DNA of 19,033 bases from Bacteroidota bacterium (GTDB lineage: Bacteria > Bacteroidota > Bacteroidia > Cytophagales > Cyclobacteriaceae), in assembly GCA_023393375.1 (NCBI GenBank), contig JAEWLI010000046.1, positions 1 through 19,033 on the forward strand, in the 5' to 3' direction. Within the stretch, counting starts at the first letter, position 1. Each line of letters opens with the position of its first letter. Below the pieces are notes generated by a model that saw only the letters and a list, made by a program, of their open reading frames with translations, was not told the origin of the DNA and made no database searches. Position numbers and translations under genes: made by a program. Shown here piece after piece: positions 1 to 8,292 of this stretch.

Positions 1-1061
1 ACCTTGGTTTCCAATGTAAGTCTGATACTATCAGGAAATGACAAAATACCTTGATGATCCAATTCATTAATCTGATCAATCCACCGAAATGTTCCGGGTT
101 CGGGTAATGGATTTAGTGTATAACCTCCCAATAAAGAATCCAGAAATACATAATTATCATTGTGAAGCACATTTACGGCTGCATGAACCTTAGGTGAAGT
201 AGCGATATCAGTAAGATTATGGTATTGTACAACCGGTTTGTTAAGGTACTTTTGAGGGTTATTGACCAACACTTTGAATGGAATAGCATAATAAGGTGTA
301 AATAAAGATGTGGGTGGGGATGTTAATGCCTCATCTTCATAAGATATGTCAAAGGCATCGCGGCTGTGATTTAAATAAACATAATCGATGTGCCAGTTAT
401 CATAATCACCACCTTGATTACCGAAAGCCTGGTACCGAAACTGAAATCGTTCATGAAAATAAGTTTCTTCAGTACCTAGCCCTTGATCAGTTATCTGAAA
501 TATCTCTTGATTAAATTGAATCTCGTTATTGGCTTCGTCATCATTGATCTGGCTCCAGATGGTAATCCACCGGTCTTCACTTGATTTTAATTGTAGTCTG
601 ATAGAATCTTTGGGATTGGGTTTGTCACCTAAACCTCGTGCTTGCCAGAAAAAACTTAAATAAACTGAAGCGGCCTGAGTGGTAGTTAGAGTACTTAAAT
701 CAATTGACCTTGACACCAGTACATCCGTAAGTCCTGTTTCTTGTGATGTAGAATAAGGCCTGCCAAAAGCATCTACTCCATTGAAAGTGGCTACATTTAT
801 AGTGGGAGCATTTAACCCAGCATAATTGCTGATGGTAACACTATTTCCAACGGTCCAAAGAGCAGTATCAGGAACATCTTTAGCCCAGGAAAAATCGTCC
901 CAAAATGGCAATAACAGCGGAATGTCTTCTGTATCTTTGATCCTGGCGTTTTCAGCATTTTCTTCTATTCGGGGAATTGCACGAAACTCTATTTGTGCAT
1001 TTACCCATCCTGTGATGAGAAAAAAAATTAAAAAGCCACAACTAAAGATTAGTCTTTGCAT
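1..1061 (-). CDS. Large secreted protein with a concanavalin-like (choice-of-anchor J type) domain, C-terminus outside window
   Basis: The reading frame is open from the ATG at 1061 to the left edge, giving 353 visible residues with no stop. The N-terminus is a clear signal peptide: a charged start (MQR), a hydrophobic stretch rich in F, L and I, and a likely cleavage after VNAQ near residue 23. Around residue 222 the segment GGDYDNWHIDYVYLN resembles the end of the jelly-roll domains found in Bacteroidota secreted proteins (DNW.ID.V pattern). The start lies only 3 nt after the stop of the PASTA-protein gene, so the two are almost certainly co-transcribed. A T9SS sorting domain would be expected at the missing C-terminus, but that cannot be seen. 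No enzymatic motif is recognised in the visible part. The reading frame and export are well supported; the function is unknown. Confidence 0.75.
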   Translation of the reverse strand, partial: MQRLIFSCGFLIFFLITGWVNAQIEFRAIPRIEENAENARIKDTEDIPLLLPFWDDFSWAKDVPDTALWTVGNSVTISNYAGLNAPTINVATFNGVDAFGRPYSTSQETGLTDVLVSRSIDLSTLTTTQAASVYLSFFWQARGLGDKPNPKDSIRLQLKSSEDRWITIWSQINDDEANNEIQFNQEIFQITDQGLGTEETYFHERFQFRYQAFGNQGGDYDNWHIDYVYLNHSRDAFDISYEDEALTSPPTSLFTPYYAIPFKVLVNNPQKYLNKPVVQYHNLTDIATSPKVHAAVNVLHNDNYVFLDSLLGGYTLNPLPEPGTFRWIDQINELDHQGILSFPDSIRLTLETK

Positions 1062-1064
1062 CTG

Positions 1065-1850
1065 TTATTCATCGTATAAGGTATCATCCGACACTTGCCC
1101 TGCACCTACCCATAAATCAACCAACTGTCCCCCTCTTACTGTACTTCCTGCACTTGGATTTTGACGTGTCACAATACCAGCCTGTTCAGGTTCTGCATTA
1201 TAATCTTCAATTATGCTTCCAATACGCATCCGAAGACCAAGCACATGCACTTTAGCTTCTTCCAACTCTGTTCCAACAAGCTCAGGCATAGGCGAAGGAG
1301 CTCCTAAACCATCGCCAACTACCAGATCTACTTTTGAACCCCTGTAAATCTGATCACCGGGTTGAATCTCTTCACCCTTATAAAGTTGTCGCAATACGGC
1401 ATTTTCGGCTATATCGGGTTCATACATGATCTCCCCCCTTACTAACCCCACATCTCTTAAAGCCCTTTCCGCATTAGAGACTTTCCTATTGATAAGATTT
1501 GGCATTGATATCAATGGGGCTTTATTGGCATTAAGTGTAATGTATACTTTCCGGTTTTCCTTCACTTTTGAACCCGGTTTTGGATGTTGGTTCAGCACGG
1601 TAAATGGTGGTTCACTATCTGAATAGCCAGAATCGCTTCTTATCTCATATCTTAAATTCATCGCTGTAAGAAAACTACGCAACTCCTGCTCTTGTTTTCC
1701 CTTAAGATCAGGCATTGTGATGGTCTCACCATGATTGGTAGTTGATGGCAGGTAAATATAAAAGAAAATGATGATTAACAGGATAGCTACTACAAATATG
1801 AATCCCAGATGTATCAGTACACCTTTAAATGTATTGTTTTTTAATTTCAT
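1065..1850 (-). CDS. PASTA domain-containing membrane protein (no kinase domain)
   Basis: A 261-residue protein with a short cytoplasmic N-terminus, one transmembrane helix at about residues 10-33, and three PASTA repeats at about 44-108, 115-180 and 186-251. Each repeat opens with the typical MPDL/MPNL/MPEL start and carries the P-G-S pattern (for example HPKPGSKV and NPSAGSTV). PASTA domains in Firmicutes and Actinobacteria are the extracellular muropeptide or beta-lactam sensors of Ser/Thr kinases and penicillin-binding proteins. Here neither a kinase nor a transpeptidase domain is attached, so this is a stand-alone periplasmic PASTA protein, a layout familiar in Bacteroidota. A peptidoglycan-binding or scaffolding role is inferred only from the fold. 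It is followed after 3 nt by the gene for a large secreted protein. A -7-like element (TATATTTG, 1871-1878) lies about 20 nt upstream of the start. Confidence 0.9.
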   Translation of the reverse strand: MKLKNNTFKGVLIHLGFIFVVAILLIIIFFYIYLPSTTNHGETITMPDLKGKQEQELRSFLTAMNLRYEIRSDSGYSDSEPPFTVLNQHPKPGSKVKENRKVYITLNANKAPLISMPNLINRKVSNAERALRDVGLVRGEIMYEPDIAENAVLRQLYKGEEIQPGDQIYRGSKVDLVVGDGLGAPSPMPELVGTELEEAKVHVLGLRMRIGSIIEDYNAEPEQAGIVTRQNPSAGSTVRGGQLVDLWVGAGQVSDDTLYDE

Positions 1851-1870
1851 TGTCGATGATAATATATTTA

Positions 1871-1878
1871 CAAATATA
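1871..1878 (-). promoter_or_regulatory. Candidate Bacteroidota -7 promoter element for the PASTA gene
   Basis: On the minus strand the octamer TATATTTG matches the Bacteroidota -7 consensus TAnnTTTG exactly, about 20 nt upstream of the PASTA-protein ATG at 1850. No convincing TTTG element is seen at the expected -33 distance, only AT-rich sequence, so this is a half-supported promoter. Confidence 0.45.
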
Positions 1879-1932
1879 TCATTCTGTTTCTAATTTTTTA
1901 TAACGTAGAAGGCTAATGTGAATTGTCCAACC

Positions 1933-1946
1933 CAATTGATCAATTG
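1933..1946. repeat. 14-bp perfect palindrome between the M43 protease and PASTA genes
   Basis: CAATTGATCAATTG is its own reverse complement with no spacer. It sits directly after the stop codon of the M43 protease gene and about 83 nt upstream of the PASTA-protein start. It has the shape of a dimeric regulator site, but an AT-rich palindrome of this size can also occur by chance. No T-run follows, so a terminator is not indicated. Confidence 0.35.
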
Positions 1947-4115
1947 TCATTTAATCAACAACCTCCTTGCTTTATTTACCCCTTGTCCTTTTACCCATAA
2001 AATATATATTCCACTTGGTACATCTGGAAAAGGGATATCCAAAATTTGGTTAAGGGCATCTTGATAGAAAAAAGTTTTTACCGACCTTCCTATCGCATCC
2101 ACAACAGTCACTTCTATATCTTGACGTTGGTAAAACCTCAAGGCAATCTGAACATTCCCGGGAGATGCCGGATTAGGGAATATTTTAAAATCATTCAGGG
2201 TGCTTACTATCGGCATACTTGCTTCTGTTTCAAAAAACTCTATATCATCTAAAAAGAAATTGTTGCCATTGCCATTGGTCCACCTGAAGGCTATTCGAAC
2301 ATTGTTTTCTCCGGCGATCTCACTTAAATCCACATACTCATTTCGCCAATCATCTGATCCGGCAGGTTGATATTCTACCGATGAAAACTCTGCAGAAAGC
2401 ATAGATCCGCTTTTTTCAAATAATATAAAAGGAAAAGATTGTCCACAATCAGTTGATGCCAGAATAGTCAATTTATCATTACGGTTCTGACGGTAAGCGT
2501 AAGCAAATTTAAACCACATGCCAGCTGAAGAGGTATTGGAAAAATCCAACGATGGACTGACCAGCCAATCCTGCTCACCGATATTATTGTACTGGAAACT
2601 CTTCATTGAAACAGAATAATTATTTGTAGAGCCATTATTGGCAAGTTGTAGGTTCCAGGTATCTTTTGCATCCTCATTAATTACACTCCAGGTGCCATTT
2701 GGCCAAATCCGTGAATAGTGGAAACGCTCCACCATGGGAATGAAATCTGAATCTTTATTGACAAGAAACACCTTGGAAAGTGAATTGTTGCTTAGGTTAT
2801 AATCACTAGTCCCATTTACCTCCACAATATTTACATTAATTTGATATTGACCATCGGGAAGGCTGATAGCATCCAGTATAACCTGAAAACTTTCTTGAGG
2901 CTGCAAGTTCAGTTCTTCGAAAAAAAGTGTTTTATTTACCAGATTATTGATTTGGTAGTTCAGCCAAAACTGATTGATCACCTGAGAACCAGTATTCATC
3001 AATGTAACTTCAGGAACGTTCAAATTCTGGCAACTAATAATTCCCGGCTGATCGATTGAAACAAGAGCAAGATCAAGATTAAGTCCATCAGGTGCTACTC
3101 CACCCAGTGACGAAAGCAAACTGAACCTTCTGGGGCTGTTTTCCATTACAATTCTCATCCTTTCCTTTTGGCATAAGGTAAACAGGTTCATGCATTGGTC
3201 AGGGGTATAATCCATAAAATTTTGATACATATCCTGGCTGTTACAGGAGAAATCAGAGCCAGGTGGGCAGCTGCTATAGCTGGTTTCAGCTAAAGGAGTA
3301 TCATCGCAAAAATCATCTGCCCCACAACCACCATCACCCCAAATGTGCCTCAGACCAAAATAATGGCCTAATTCATGGGTAAGAGAACGTCCTCTATCAT
3401 AGGTATCGTCCAAATCGAAATTTCCTTTATCATTTGATCCAAAATACCTCCTACCAATGACTACGCCATCAACCAAGCGGTTATAATTTGGTTCTGTAAT
3501 TCCTGGCAGATTGATAACGGGATAAGTAGAATAGGCAATATAGTTACTTGACAATCGATTAACCACCCATACATTGATATAATCTTCGGCTGGCCAATAT
3601 GAAAGAGATTTTAGTTCTTCTTCATCATTGAAATAATGCCAGGTTGTTTTAGGAGAATACACCCTCACTATACCATTGGTGGGGCCACCAAATGGTGTTC
3701 TTTGAGCCAATACAAATTCTATTTGCACATCGGCTGCAACAGGTTGAAATACTTCTGGTGTATTAATGGCATCCACATTTGTTCTTCGGAAATCCTCATT
3801 TAAAACCGCTATTTGAGATAACACCTGGCTTTCGGAAATATTGGAAGCAGTTCCTAGTGGTTCACCATTATGAATTACATGTACCACTATTGGCACCTGG
3901 TAAATATCTTCGTCCCCATGTGTCCTAAAAGGAGATGATTTAAGTTTTTTTTCTTTGATTTTATGCTGGATCCATTGATCAAATTTTTCATGATCATGGG
4001 AAATTTTCATCAAAGCAGCATTTCGTTCTTCGGTGGCACATCGTTGCTGACCATAGATGTGGGTGGTGGTGATACAAATTAAAAAAACGAGAGATATGGT
4101 CAGAGTGTTAAGCAT
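1947..4115 (-). CDS. Secreted M43 (pappalysin-like) zinc metalloprotease with T9SS type A sorting domain
   Basis: A 722-residue protein with a signal peptide (residues 1-23, ending IYGQ). The catalytic domain spans about 70-330. The metzincin zinc site HELGHYFGLRH is at 247-257 (His247, His251 and His257 as ligands, Glu248 as base), and the Met-turn is at Met301 in NFMDY. Cysteines in the CGADDFCDDTP segment and after it fit the calcium and disulphide region seen in bacterial M43 enzymes such as ulilysin. Residues about 470-630 form a concanavalin/MAM-like domain ending in NNFFLDDIEFFE. The last 80 residues are a T9SS sorting domain (FKIFPNPAS, then SGIYILWV and KARRLLIK), so the protein should cross the outer membrane by the Por/T9SS and be anchored or released. 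The start lies 39 nt after the NifU gene stop. Substrate specificity cannot be told from the sequence. Confidence 0.93.
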   Translation of the reverse strand: MLNTLTISLVFLICITTTHIYGQQRCATEERNAALMKISHDHEKFDQWIQHKIKEKKLKSSPFRTHGDEDIYQVPIVVHVIHNGEPLGTASNISESQVLSQIAVLNEDFRRTNVDAINTPEVFQPVAADVQIEFVLAQRTPFGGPTNGIVRVYSPKTTWHYFNDEEELKSLSYWPAEDYINVWVVNRLSSNYIAYSTYPVINLPGITEPNYNRLVDGVVIGRRYFGSNDKGNFDLDDTYDRGRSLTHELGHYFGLRHIWGDGGCGADDFCDDTPLAETSYSSCPPGSDFSCNSQDMYQNFMDYTPDQCMNLFTLCQKERMRIVMENSPRRFSLLSSLGGVAPDGLNLDLALVSIDQPGIISCQNLNVPEVTLMNTGSQVINQFWLNYQINNLVNKTLFFEELNLQPQESFQVILDAISLPDGQYQINVNIVEVNGTSDYNLSNNSLSKVFLVNKDSDFIPMVERFHYSRIWPNGTWSVINEDAKDTWNLQLANNGSTNNYSVSMKSFQYNNIGEQDWLVSPSLDFSNTSSAGMWFKFAYAYRQNRNDKLTILASTDCGQSFPFILFEKSGSMLSAEFSSVEYQPAGSDDWRNEYVDLSEIAGENNVRIAFRWTNGNGNNFFLDDIEFFETEASMPIVSTLNDFKIFPNPASPGNVQIALRFYQRQDIEVTVVDAIGRSVKTFFYQDALNQILDIPFPDVPSGIYILWVKGQGVNKARRLLIK

Positions 4116-4154
4116 GATGAAGTTGGCCTGATTAGTTCATTCCGAATTCATCGT

Positions 4155-4457
4155 TTATCTTAAATTGTCCGGCAATACCGCATTAGGATCGTCAGGAGAA
4201 GTCAGGTTAATTGCTTCCACAGAAGACACTTCTGGTACTGCCCTTTTTATAGCTTCTTCAACACCGGCACGCAATGTCATGGCAGACATAGGACAACTGC
4301 CACAAGCACCCAATAATTCCAACCTGACCTGATAATCCTCAGAAACGGTTAACAAACGAACATTTCCCCCATCTGTTTCGAGATAAGGCCGAATGGTATC
4401 AAGAGCTTTTTCTATTTTTTCTCTGATAAGGGCAGTTTTTTGATCTTTTACATCCAT
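4155..4457 (-). CDS. NifU C-terminal domain Fe-S scaffold protein
   Basis: A 100-residue protein of the NifU C-terminal (Nfu) family. The hallmark GACGSCPMSAMTL places two cysteines at residues 52 and 55, which bridge a [4Fe-4S] cluster between two subunits before delivery to target proteins. The family also shows ETDGGNV (27-33), which is present here. I chose the start at 4457 (MDVKDQ). An in-frame ATG at 4505 would add 16 residues unlike the family and overlap the upstream gene by 44 nt, whereas 4457 starts 4 nt after that gene's stop. The pairing with an Mrp-type ATPase supports a shared role in cytosolic Fe-S cluster transfer. The last 13 residues are unconserved tail. Confidence 0.9.
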   Translation of the reverse strand: MDVKDQKTALIREKIEKALDTIRPYLETDGGNVRLLTVSEDYQVRLELLGACGSCPMSAMTLRAGVEEAIKRAVPEVSSVEAINLTSPDDPNAVLPDNLR

Positions 4458-4461
4458 ATGA

Positions 4462-5559
4462 TCAGACTTTAAATTCCACAACTTTGGTTTTGTCTTTTGT
4501 TGCATTTCTAATTGCTATCTGTTGAGCCAGATTTTGAGCAACCAAGTTAAAAGCATTGGCGGTCAGGTCTCCTTTCAAAGCGGCAGGATAACCATTGTCG
4601 CCACTCTCCCTGATTCCTTGAACCAATGGGATCTGACCCAACAAAGGAACGCCCATTTTTGTAGCCAGATCTTTGCCTCCATCCTTTCCAAAAATATAAT
4701 ATTTGTGATCTGGCAATTCCTCAGGCGTAAAATAAGCCATATTTTCTATAATGCCTAGAACGGGTACATTTATTTGGGGTTGCTTAAACATGTCCAACCC
4801 TTTGATAGCATCAACTAACGCCACTTTTTGCGGTGTAGTGACAATCACAGCCCCGGTTACCGGAACTGTTTGAACCATGGTAAGATGGATATCGCTGGTA
4901 CCTGGAGGGAGATCAATGATCATGTAATCTAACTCACCCCACTCCGTATCACTGATAAATTGTCTTAAAGCAGAGCTCGCCATAGGCCCCCGCCACACAA
5001 TGGCACTATCTTGAGGAGTAAGAAAACCTATAGAAATGAGCTTAACCCCATACTGTTCAACAGGCACAATCCAGTTTTTACCGTCTTTTTGGACGATAGT
5101 TGGCTGTTCTTTTTCACAATTAAACATGGTAGGTGCTGATGGTCCGAATATATCTGCATCAATTAATCCTACTTTTGCCCCTGTTAAAGAAAGGCTGATT
5201 GCCAGATTGGCTGCAACGGTAGATTTGCCCACGCCACCTTTGCCTGATGCCACTGCTATAATATTCTTAATATTGGGCAACATCGCAGTTTGCAACCTGG
5301 TTGAGGTTACTTCAGATGTCATATCGATTGCGATATCCACATCATTGCCCATACTGAGTTGTATGGCACTAATACAATCTTGCTTAATCTTTTCTTTTAA
5401 TGGGCATGCGGGTGTGGTAAGTACTACCTGAAACCTGATGACACGATCGGTAACCTGAATATTTCTGATCATGTCCAATGTCACTAAGTCTTTTTTTAGA
5501 TCGGGATCCAGAACTGTTGACAAAGCTTTTCTTACATTTTCCTCACTAATTTCCACCAT
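4462..5559 (-). CDS. Mrp/NBP35 family P-loop ATPase, Fe-S cluster carrier (ApbC-like)
   Basis: A 365-residue protein in two parts: an N-terminal MIP18/DUF59 domain (about 5-80, with LDPDLKKDLVTLDM and TTPACPLK) and a ParA/MinD-like ATPase. The deviant Walker A is GKGGVGKST at 106-114, followed by LIDADIFGPSAP and DLPPGTSDIHLT. This is the Mrp/ApbC group, which carries and transfers [4Fe-4S] clusters. The C-terminal CxxC that many Mrp proteins use to bind the cluster (usually just after ENM.YF) is missing: the segment here reads ENMAYFTPEELPDHKYY. From memory this is how Bacteroidota orthologues look, so it is probably a lineage trait and not a defect. The only obvious conserved cysteine is Cys52 in the DUF59 domain. 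The partner NifU-domain gene starts 4 nt downstream. Confidence 0.93.
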   Translation of the reverse strand: MVEISEENVRKALSTVLDPDLKKDLVTLDMIRNIQVTDRVIRFQVVLTTPACPLKEKIKQDCISAIQLSMGNDVDIAIDMTSEVTSTRLQTAMLPNIKNIIAVASGKGGVGKSTVAANLAISLSLTGAKVGLIDADIFGPSAPTMFNCEKEQPTIVQKDGKNWIVPVEQYGVKLISIGFLTPQDSAIVWRGPMASSALRQFISDTEWGELDYMIIDLPPGTSDIHLTMVQTVPVTGAVIVTTPQKVALVDAIKGLDMFKQPQINVPVLGIIENMAYFTPEELPDHKYYIFGKDGGKDLATKMGVPLLGQIPLVQGIRESGDNGYPAALKGDLTANAFNLVAQNLAQQIAIRNATKDKTKVVEFKV

Positions 5560-5576
5560 CCTATTTCTTTTTTGAA

Positions 5577-5596
5577 ATTCCTTCTGATAAAGGAAT
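5577..5596. other. Short hairpin in the leader of the Mrp-type gene
   Basis: ATTCCTT at 5577-5583 pairs with AAGGAAT at 5590-5596 across a 6-nt loop. It lies about 17 nt upstream of the mrp-type start, in the 104-nt gap after lepB. No U-run follows in the direction of transcription, so it is not a convincing terminator. It could be a leader structure or chance. Confidence 0.3.
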
Positions 5597-5663
5597 CTGT
5601 TAATTTAACAATTATTTCAGCTTGTTTATTGCAATTGGACCAATTAAATCAGTTTCTACCCAA

Positions 5664-6782
5664 TTAGTGAATCATATTGAATAATCTGCTCCACCGCACT
5701 TTGCTCAACAATGGTTCAGCAGGATCGAGCGACAACCATATAAAGAATGCTTTCCCAACCACATGATTTTCAGGAACAAATCCCCAAAATCTTGAATCCA
5801 GGGAATTGTGACGGTTGTCTCCAATCATAAAATAATAGTTTTGCGTAAATGTGTACTCCGATACAGCCTGCCCATCTATCAATAATTGTTGGCCTTCTAT
5901 GGTTACATTTTTTAAACCCTCGTAATCCACTATGGTACCTCCATATTTATCAATGGTTTCTTCATTAATGGCAATCGTAGCATCTTTTTTCGGAATCCAT
6001 AAGGGTCCATAAAAATCTTCGTTCCATCTGGAATTGGACATACTGGGAAATATTCCCTGATTAGCTTCTCCATCCGTCATTTTTCCAACTCGCACCTCTC
6101 TGATCATATCCATTTGCCCAAGCTCTTCTGCAGCTTCCGGAGTCATATAGATCAGATAACCACCACCCATTGCTCGATAGTCTGATATTTTCAGCCTTTT
6201 GAAAACCCTTTCATTTATAGCTTCATTTGTTCTAACATAATATTTATATTGCATTTGAGGTGGATCTTCCATGGGTTGACCATTTATAAATACCCCTAAA
6301 TCCCGTATTTCAAAAGTATCACCCGGCACACCCAAACATCTTTTGATATAATTGGTCTTCAAATCTACCGGATACTCCATTTCGGGCGGAAAATTAAAAA
6401 CCACCACGTCGCCTCTTTTAATACTTGTCAATCCAGGCAAGCGGTACATTGGCAATTTTATCCAATCCAAATAAGATGGCACACCACCCTCCACGAAAAT
6501 ATCTGTAAGCCAAATCTTCTGATGTGTTAGAGGCACTTGCAATGGTGTCATTGGGGTTCTGGGGCCATAGTGAATTTTACTTACAAAAAGGAAATCACCT
6601 ACCAATAATGATCTTTCCATTGAAGGTGTAGGGATAACAAAAGCTTCCAAAAACAACCAGCGTATAATGGTTGCCGCTATTACTGCAAATACAATTGCGT
6701 CAACCCATTCACGTGCCACCGATTTTTTCTGATCCTCGCGGTTGGTTTTCCTTTCTGACTTATTCCAAAATTTAATATTCAT
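5664..6782 (-). CDS. lepB: Signal peptidase I
   Basis: Type I signal peptidase (S26A), which cleaves signal peptides from exported proteins at the outer face of the inner membrane. Start chosen at 6782 (MNIKFWNK), giving 372 residues; an in-frame ATG 39 nt upstream adds only an AT-rich, non-conserved leader. A membrane anchor is at about 27-45. The nucleophile is Ser54 in PTPSMERSL, the general-base lysine is Lys147 in NYIKRCLGVPGD, and the C-terminal box is GDNRHNSLDSR (321-331). Between the lysine region and that box there is a long insertion of about 160 residues, common in Bacteroidota LepB, which makes the protein longer than typical Gram-positive enzymes. It lies 117 nt downstream of dapB and may be read through from the parAB-dapB operon or have its own start. 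Many proteins in this window carry signal peptides that this enzyme would process. Confidence 0.95.
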   Translation of the reverse strand: MNIKFWNKSERKTNREDQKKSVAREWVDAIVFAVIAATIIRWLFLEAFVIPTPSMERSLLVGDFLFVSKIHYGPRTPMTPLQVPLTHQKIWLTDIFVEGGVPSYLDWIKLPMYRLPGLTSIKRGDVVVFNFPPEMEYPVDLKTNYIKRCLGVPGDTFEIRDLGVFINGQPMEDPPQMQYKYYVRTNEAINERVFKRLKISDYRAMGGGYLIYMTPEAAEELGQMDMIREVRVGKMTDGEANQGIFPSMSNSRWNEDFYGPLWIPKKDATIAINEETIDKYGGTIVDYEGLKNVTIEGQQLLIDGQAVSEYTFTQNYYFMIGDNRHNSLDSRFWGFVPENHVVGKAFFIWLSLDPAEPLLSKVRWSRLFNMIH

Positions 6783-6853
6783 AATATGATTAATAAAAAT
6801 ATTTTGCCGTGAAATTAACACATACTTTAATAAAACTCTAACAATAGATGAAA

Positions 6854-6874
6854 ATTATGGCTTCTGGCCATAAT
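6854..6874. terminator. Hairpin between dapB and lepB, possible weak terminator
   Basis: ATTATGGC (6854-6861) and GCCATAAT (6867-6874) form a perfect 8-bp stem with a 5-nt loop. On the minus strand it lies 26 nt after the dapB stop and is followed by a short T-rich run (TTTTC). The T-run is short, so partial attenuation before lepB is as likely as full termination. Confidence 0.4.
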
Positions 6875-6899
6875 AGGTAATTTATTACTAGTAAAATGA

Positions 6900-7616
6900 T
6901 TACAATTTAAGAAAATCCTCCATAGACAAATTCCCTTTTTTGTCTGTGATCCATTCAGCCACTAATACTGCCCCTAAAGCAAATCCTTCCCTTGAATGTG
7001 CAGTATGCGTGATTTGTATATCATCTACTGAAGAGCGGTAATTAACGGTATGTGTACCGGGTACTGCTCCTATTCTTTTAGATATTATCTCTAATTGTTG
7101 ATCATCTGTTGGTGGTTGATTGACCCACCTGGTTTTAGATTTATTTTCACTCAAGATCCCCTCAGCGAGTGTAATTGCTGTTCCACTGGGTGCATCTTTT
7201 TTCTCAGTATGATGAATTTCTTCAATCTGAATTTCATACTCGGGGAAACCTTGCATCATCTTCGCCAAATACTGGTTCAGCTTAAAAAAAATATTTACCC
7301 CAATGCTATAATTGGATGCATAGAAAAATGCGCCCTGATGCTGTAAACACAGTTTTTCAATTTCGCTTTTTCTGTCAAGCCAACCCGTAGTGCCTGAAAC
7401 CACCGGAATACCTTTTTCTATGCAGGTTTTCAGATTAATAAACGCTGACTCCGGTTGGGTAAATTCTATGGCGGCATCTACTTCATCCGGGTTGATATCC
7501 TTTAAGGTATCCAGATTTTGGACATCGATAATATGTGCTAAACGGTGCCCTCTTTCAATGGCAATTCTTTCAATGGTTTTGCCCATTTTGCCATATCCTA
7601 ATAATAATAAATTCAT
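6900..7616 (-). CDS. dapB: 4-hydroxy-tetrahydrodipicolinate reductase
   Basis: DapB catalyses the NAD(P)H-dependent reduction in the diaminopimelate/lysine pathway that feeds peptidoglycan synthesis. At 238 residues it is shorter than the roughly 270 of E. coli, as is usual for Bacteroidota. The Rossmann motif GYGKMG is at 7-12, SGTTGW at 74-79, and the catalytic EIHHTEKKDAPSGTA has His135, His136 and Lys139 at the expected spacing. The start ATG overlaps the stop of the upstream DUF5683 gene (ATGA, 7613-7616), which indicates translational coupling and confirms the start. Its place in the parAB-DUF5683 run couples a cell-wall precursor enzyme to chromosome segregation genes. Confidence 0.96.
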   Translation of the reverse strand: MNLLLLGYGKMGKTIERIAIERGHRLAHIIDVQNLDTLKDINPDEVDAAIEFTQPESAFINLKTCIEKGIPVVSGTTGWLDRKSEIEKLCLQHQGAFFYASNYSIGVNIFFKLNQYLAKMMQGFPEYEIQIEEIHHTEKKDAPSGTAITLAEGILSENKSKTRWVNQPPTDDQQLEIISKRIGAVPGTHTVNYRSSVDDIQITHTAHSREGFALGAVLVAEWITDKKGNLSMEDFLKL

Positions 7617-8290
7617 TTAAAAGTAAAGTTTAAGCTTAATCCAATCTGACTGGTATATGGTGTAGAAATAATTCCCGGGCTGATATTTAAGGAAATATCG
7701 TCGCTCAGATCAAATGTCTGAAGATGGGCATCTACATGAGCTTCCACGATATTCAATAGGTAAAAACCTGCTGTAAGAATCATCATATAGTCCCTGTTGC
7801 GCCTGTAAAATTCCACTCTGTCAAACAACCGCTGCCCTGCCCTCATTCCTTCAAAGGGATTAATTGTATTAGGATTATTATCATTTGCTGCAAGGAATGC
7901 GTTTCTGAATTTGATATAGTTGTAATCGAAATAATGTACAAGATACCCCAATGTGAGAAGACCACCATAAATAATTGGCACTTTCCAATGGCTGTTATTA
8001 TAAACCTGACCCAAGCCTGGCAATGCAGCGGACAATAACGTTGCTTTTAGCGGATCTGGAAATTCCCTCTCCACAATCCGGATCGGACCTTGATCATTTT
8101 CCGGAGAAATCGGTGGTGTGATAACCTGATCAATGGTATCCTGATCAATTATCCTTAAGGTATCGCTGTTTTCATATTGCACAGGGGGAATAGTATCCGG
8201 CACCTGTTCATTATTCTGCGCAATAACGGGAGATAGGGATAAAATAACAAATAGCATCAAAAACAAACCAACGTATTTTACCCCTATCAT
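7613..8290 (-). CDS. DUF5683 domain-containing membrane protein
   Basis: A 225-residue protein with an N-terminal signal peptide (about 1-25, ending VIAQ), a proline- and acid-rich linker (about 26-75), then the DUF5683 domain from about residue 78. Its recognisable start is PDPLKATLLSAALPGLGQ, followed by a hydrophobic segment (VPIIYGGLLTLGYLV) and a second near RDYMMILTAGFYLLNIVEAHVD. The P-G-L-G-Q-x-Y pattern also occurs in small membrane proteins of the TM2 type. The C-terminus ends in a beta-rich stretch and phenylalanine-containing tail. No biochemical function is known to me. The gene begins 2 nt after the parB stop and overlaps dapB by 4 nt; this parAB-DUF5683-dapB-lepB order is one I recognise from other Bacteroidota, which suggests a conserved envelope role. 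Confidence 0.88.
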   Translation of the reverse strand: MIGVKYVGLFLMLFVILSLSPVIAQNNEQVPDTIPPVQYENSDTLRIIDQDTIDQVITPPISPENDQGPIRIVEREFPDPLKATLLSAALPGLGQVYNNSHWKVPIIYGGLLTLGYLVHYFDYNYIKFRNAFLAANDNNPNTINPFEGMRAGQRLFDRVEFYRRNRDYMMILTAGFYLLNIVEAHVDAHLQTFDLSDDISLNISPGIISTPYTSQIGLSLNFTFK

Positions 8291-8292
8291 TT

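Noticed and set aside
826..1164. A 112-codon plus-strand frame
   Set aside because: It is antisense to the well-supported secreted-protein and PASTA genes and shows no recognisable domain.
5036..5431. A 131-codon plus-strand frame
   Set aside because: It is antisense to the Mrp ATPase, including its Walker A region, and has no independent support.
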